From positions 919,314-983,313 of the forward strand of contig NZ_JACGXN010000001.1 of NCBI RefSeq assembly GCF_014138285.1: DNA of 64,000 nt, read 5' to 3'. A model generated the notes under the pieces. That model had not been told where the DNA came from. It saw only the letters and a list, made by a program, of their open reading frames with translations, and searched no databases. The stretch is from Phyllobacterium myrsinacearum. Its GTDB lineage: Bacteria; Pseudomonadota; Alphaproteobacteria; Rhizobiales; Rhizobiaceae. Shown piece by piece: positions 63,299-64,000 of this stretch. The position numbers and the translations under genes were made by a program. Positions within the stretch are counted from its first letter, which is position 1. Every line of letters begins with the position of its first letter.

Positions 63299-63332
63299 TC
63301 CCGCGAAGCCAAGCTTGGTTTTGCGGGATTTT
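63299..63332 (+). terminator. intrinsic terminator of the fabA-fabB-fabI operon
   Basis: TCCCGC / GCGGGA is extended by AAGCC / GGTTT (with wobble) and followed by TTTTTG, 25 bases past the fabI stop. It also lies between convergent genes. Confidence 0.85.
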
Positions 63333-63383
63333 TGTTGAAGGGCGCAGGCCGAGTGCCCCCGATGGAAAAGCGAAGCGAACTGA

Positions 63384-64000
63384 CTATTTCTTCGCTTCGA
63401 TGATCTTATAGCCGGCGACGTCCTCAATGGGCAGGACAGAGCGGAAGAGTGACTTCAGGGCCGCTTCATAGGGCATCTGGCGGTTGGCGACCAGCAACAG
63501 CTTGCCACCCGGCTTCAGGCGCTTGGCAGCAGTAGCGATAAATCCCTGCCCCATGGTCGGGTCAGCACTACGCCCTGCATGGAATGGCGGGTTCATAACG
63601 ATGGTATCGTAAATCTCGGTGATGGCTTCGCCGTTCACGTCATGCCAGTGGAACGACAATGGCAATTCGGTCGTTCCGGTGAGATTCAGCCGGGCCGCTT
63701 CGACGGCTTCAAAATCCGCTTCATAGAGCGCCAGTGATTTCAGCTTCTCGGGGTGCTTCAGGACTTCGCTGGCAAGGTAGCCCCAACCGGCACCGAAATC
63801 AGCCACGTGGCCGCTGATACGCCCGGTAAAATGCTTCACGAGCAGCGCCGAACCCTTGTCTATGGCCGTATGGGAGAACATGCCTGGAGCAGTGGTGAAA
63901 CGCTCCTCCACCACCGTCGGTTCGGCAACAAGCGCCTGCACCTGTGCATCGTCTATAACCTGAGGGCGGGTGAACCAGAATGCCACAGCATGGTTCTTGG
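63384..64000 (-). CDS. rsmC: RsmC-like rRNA methyltransferase, 5'-truncated by the window edge
   Basis: The C-terminal 205 residues of a class I methyltransferase are present, with the 5' end beyond the right edge of the window: the frame is open to base 64000 and the window reaches KNHAVAFW upstream of the first candidate Met. Motif I is VADFGAGWGYLASEVL, the acidic residue after the second strand is in ALYEAD, and motif IV is IVMNPPFH, as in N2-guanine methyltransferases. The family RsmC methylates G1207 of 16S rRNA. Full-length homologues in this order are about 340 residues, with a divergent N-terminal methyltransferase-like domain. Convergent with fabI. Confidence 0.85.
   Translation of the reverse strand, partial: KNHAVAFWFTRPQVIDDAQVQALVAEPTVVEERFTTAPGMFSHTAIDKGSALLVKHFTGRISGHVADFGAGWGYLASEVLKHPEKLKSLALYEADFEAVEAARLNLTGTTELPLSFHWHDVNGEAITEIYDTIVMNPPFHAGRSADPTMGQGFIATAAKRLKPGGKLLLVANRQMPYEAALKSLFRSVLPIEDVAGYKIIEAKK

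Noticed and set aside
1-64000. CRISPR arrays, insertion sequences, prophage genes, tRNA and rRNA genes.
   Set aside because: No regularly spaced repeats, transposase or phage motifs, tRNA-like cloverleaf or rRNA sequence was recognised by eye on either strand; a dedicated scan was not possible.

Overview
The window reads as a stretch of main chromosome from an alphaproteobacterium of the order Hyphomicrobiales (Rhizobiales), most like the Brucella/Ochrobactrum/Phyllobacterium group. The grounds are family-level: the irr-fabA-fabB-fabI block, an FMN riboswitch ahead of a type-II lumazine synthase (RibH2), the cycM/kdsB/pheA/nudC/ffs/dnaX/ybaB/recR neighbourhood, a rhizobial-type cpa/tad pilus cluster, and rpsT-dnaA-dnaN-recF. 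Gene density is high and base and codon use look even. I see no prophage, insertion sequence, CRISPR array, rRNA or tRNA. Species was not determined.

Layout. 0.15-2.5 kb: small orphan proteins around a transglutaminase-like protein. 2.5-5.4 kb: a tightly overlapping minus-strand cassette of a MaoC-type hydratase, a class III CoA-transferase and a solute-binding-protein fold with no signal peptide, preceded by a coupled 21-codon leader ORF. 5.6-9.4 kb: glutathionyl-hydroquinone reductase and an IlvD-type dehydratase divergent from a LysR regulator. 9.4-14.1 kb: DNA-maintenance genes dnaX, ybaB, recR, a lytic transglycosylase and the SRP RNA. 14.1-18.0 kb: HIT protein, nudC, pheA, kdsB and a membrane-anchored cytochrome c. 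18.1-26.7 kb: a peptide ABC transporter (two yejA-type binding proteins, yejB, yejE, yejF) with ghrA at its end. 26.8-31 kb: FMN riboswitch-ribH2, NlpC/P60 hydrolase with a MarR-type regulator, a chloramphenicol-phosphotransferase-like protein and an M17 aminopeptidase.

31-43 kb holds an almost complete Tad/Flp pilus locus: tadD and a divergent TadE-type operon on the plus strand, and flp, cpaA, cpaB, cpaC, cpaD, cpaE, cpaF, tadB, tadC on the minus strand. 43-46.5 kb: deoB, mutM, an enoyl-CoA hydratase and rpsT. An 860-base gap precedes dnaA, then dnaN, recF, a Nu-class GST and an L-lactate permease. 54-58 kb: a guanidine-II (mini-ykkC) type leader controlling sugE, then moeB, a GNAT acetyltransferase and a two-subunit aconitase X, closed by a large palindromic repeat. 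58-64 kb: a 2-hydroxyacid dehydrogenase, an SH3-domain protein, irr divergent from fabA-fabB-fabI, and an RsmC-like methyltransferase cut by the right edge.

The least explained items are the CoA-transferase/MaoC/cytosolic binding-protein cassette with its leader ORF, a candidate small RNA with an anti-Shine-Dalgarno terminator loop between rpsT and dnaA, and several short translationally coupled ORFs. Functions rest on motif recognition by eye. No database search or folding calculation was run.
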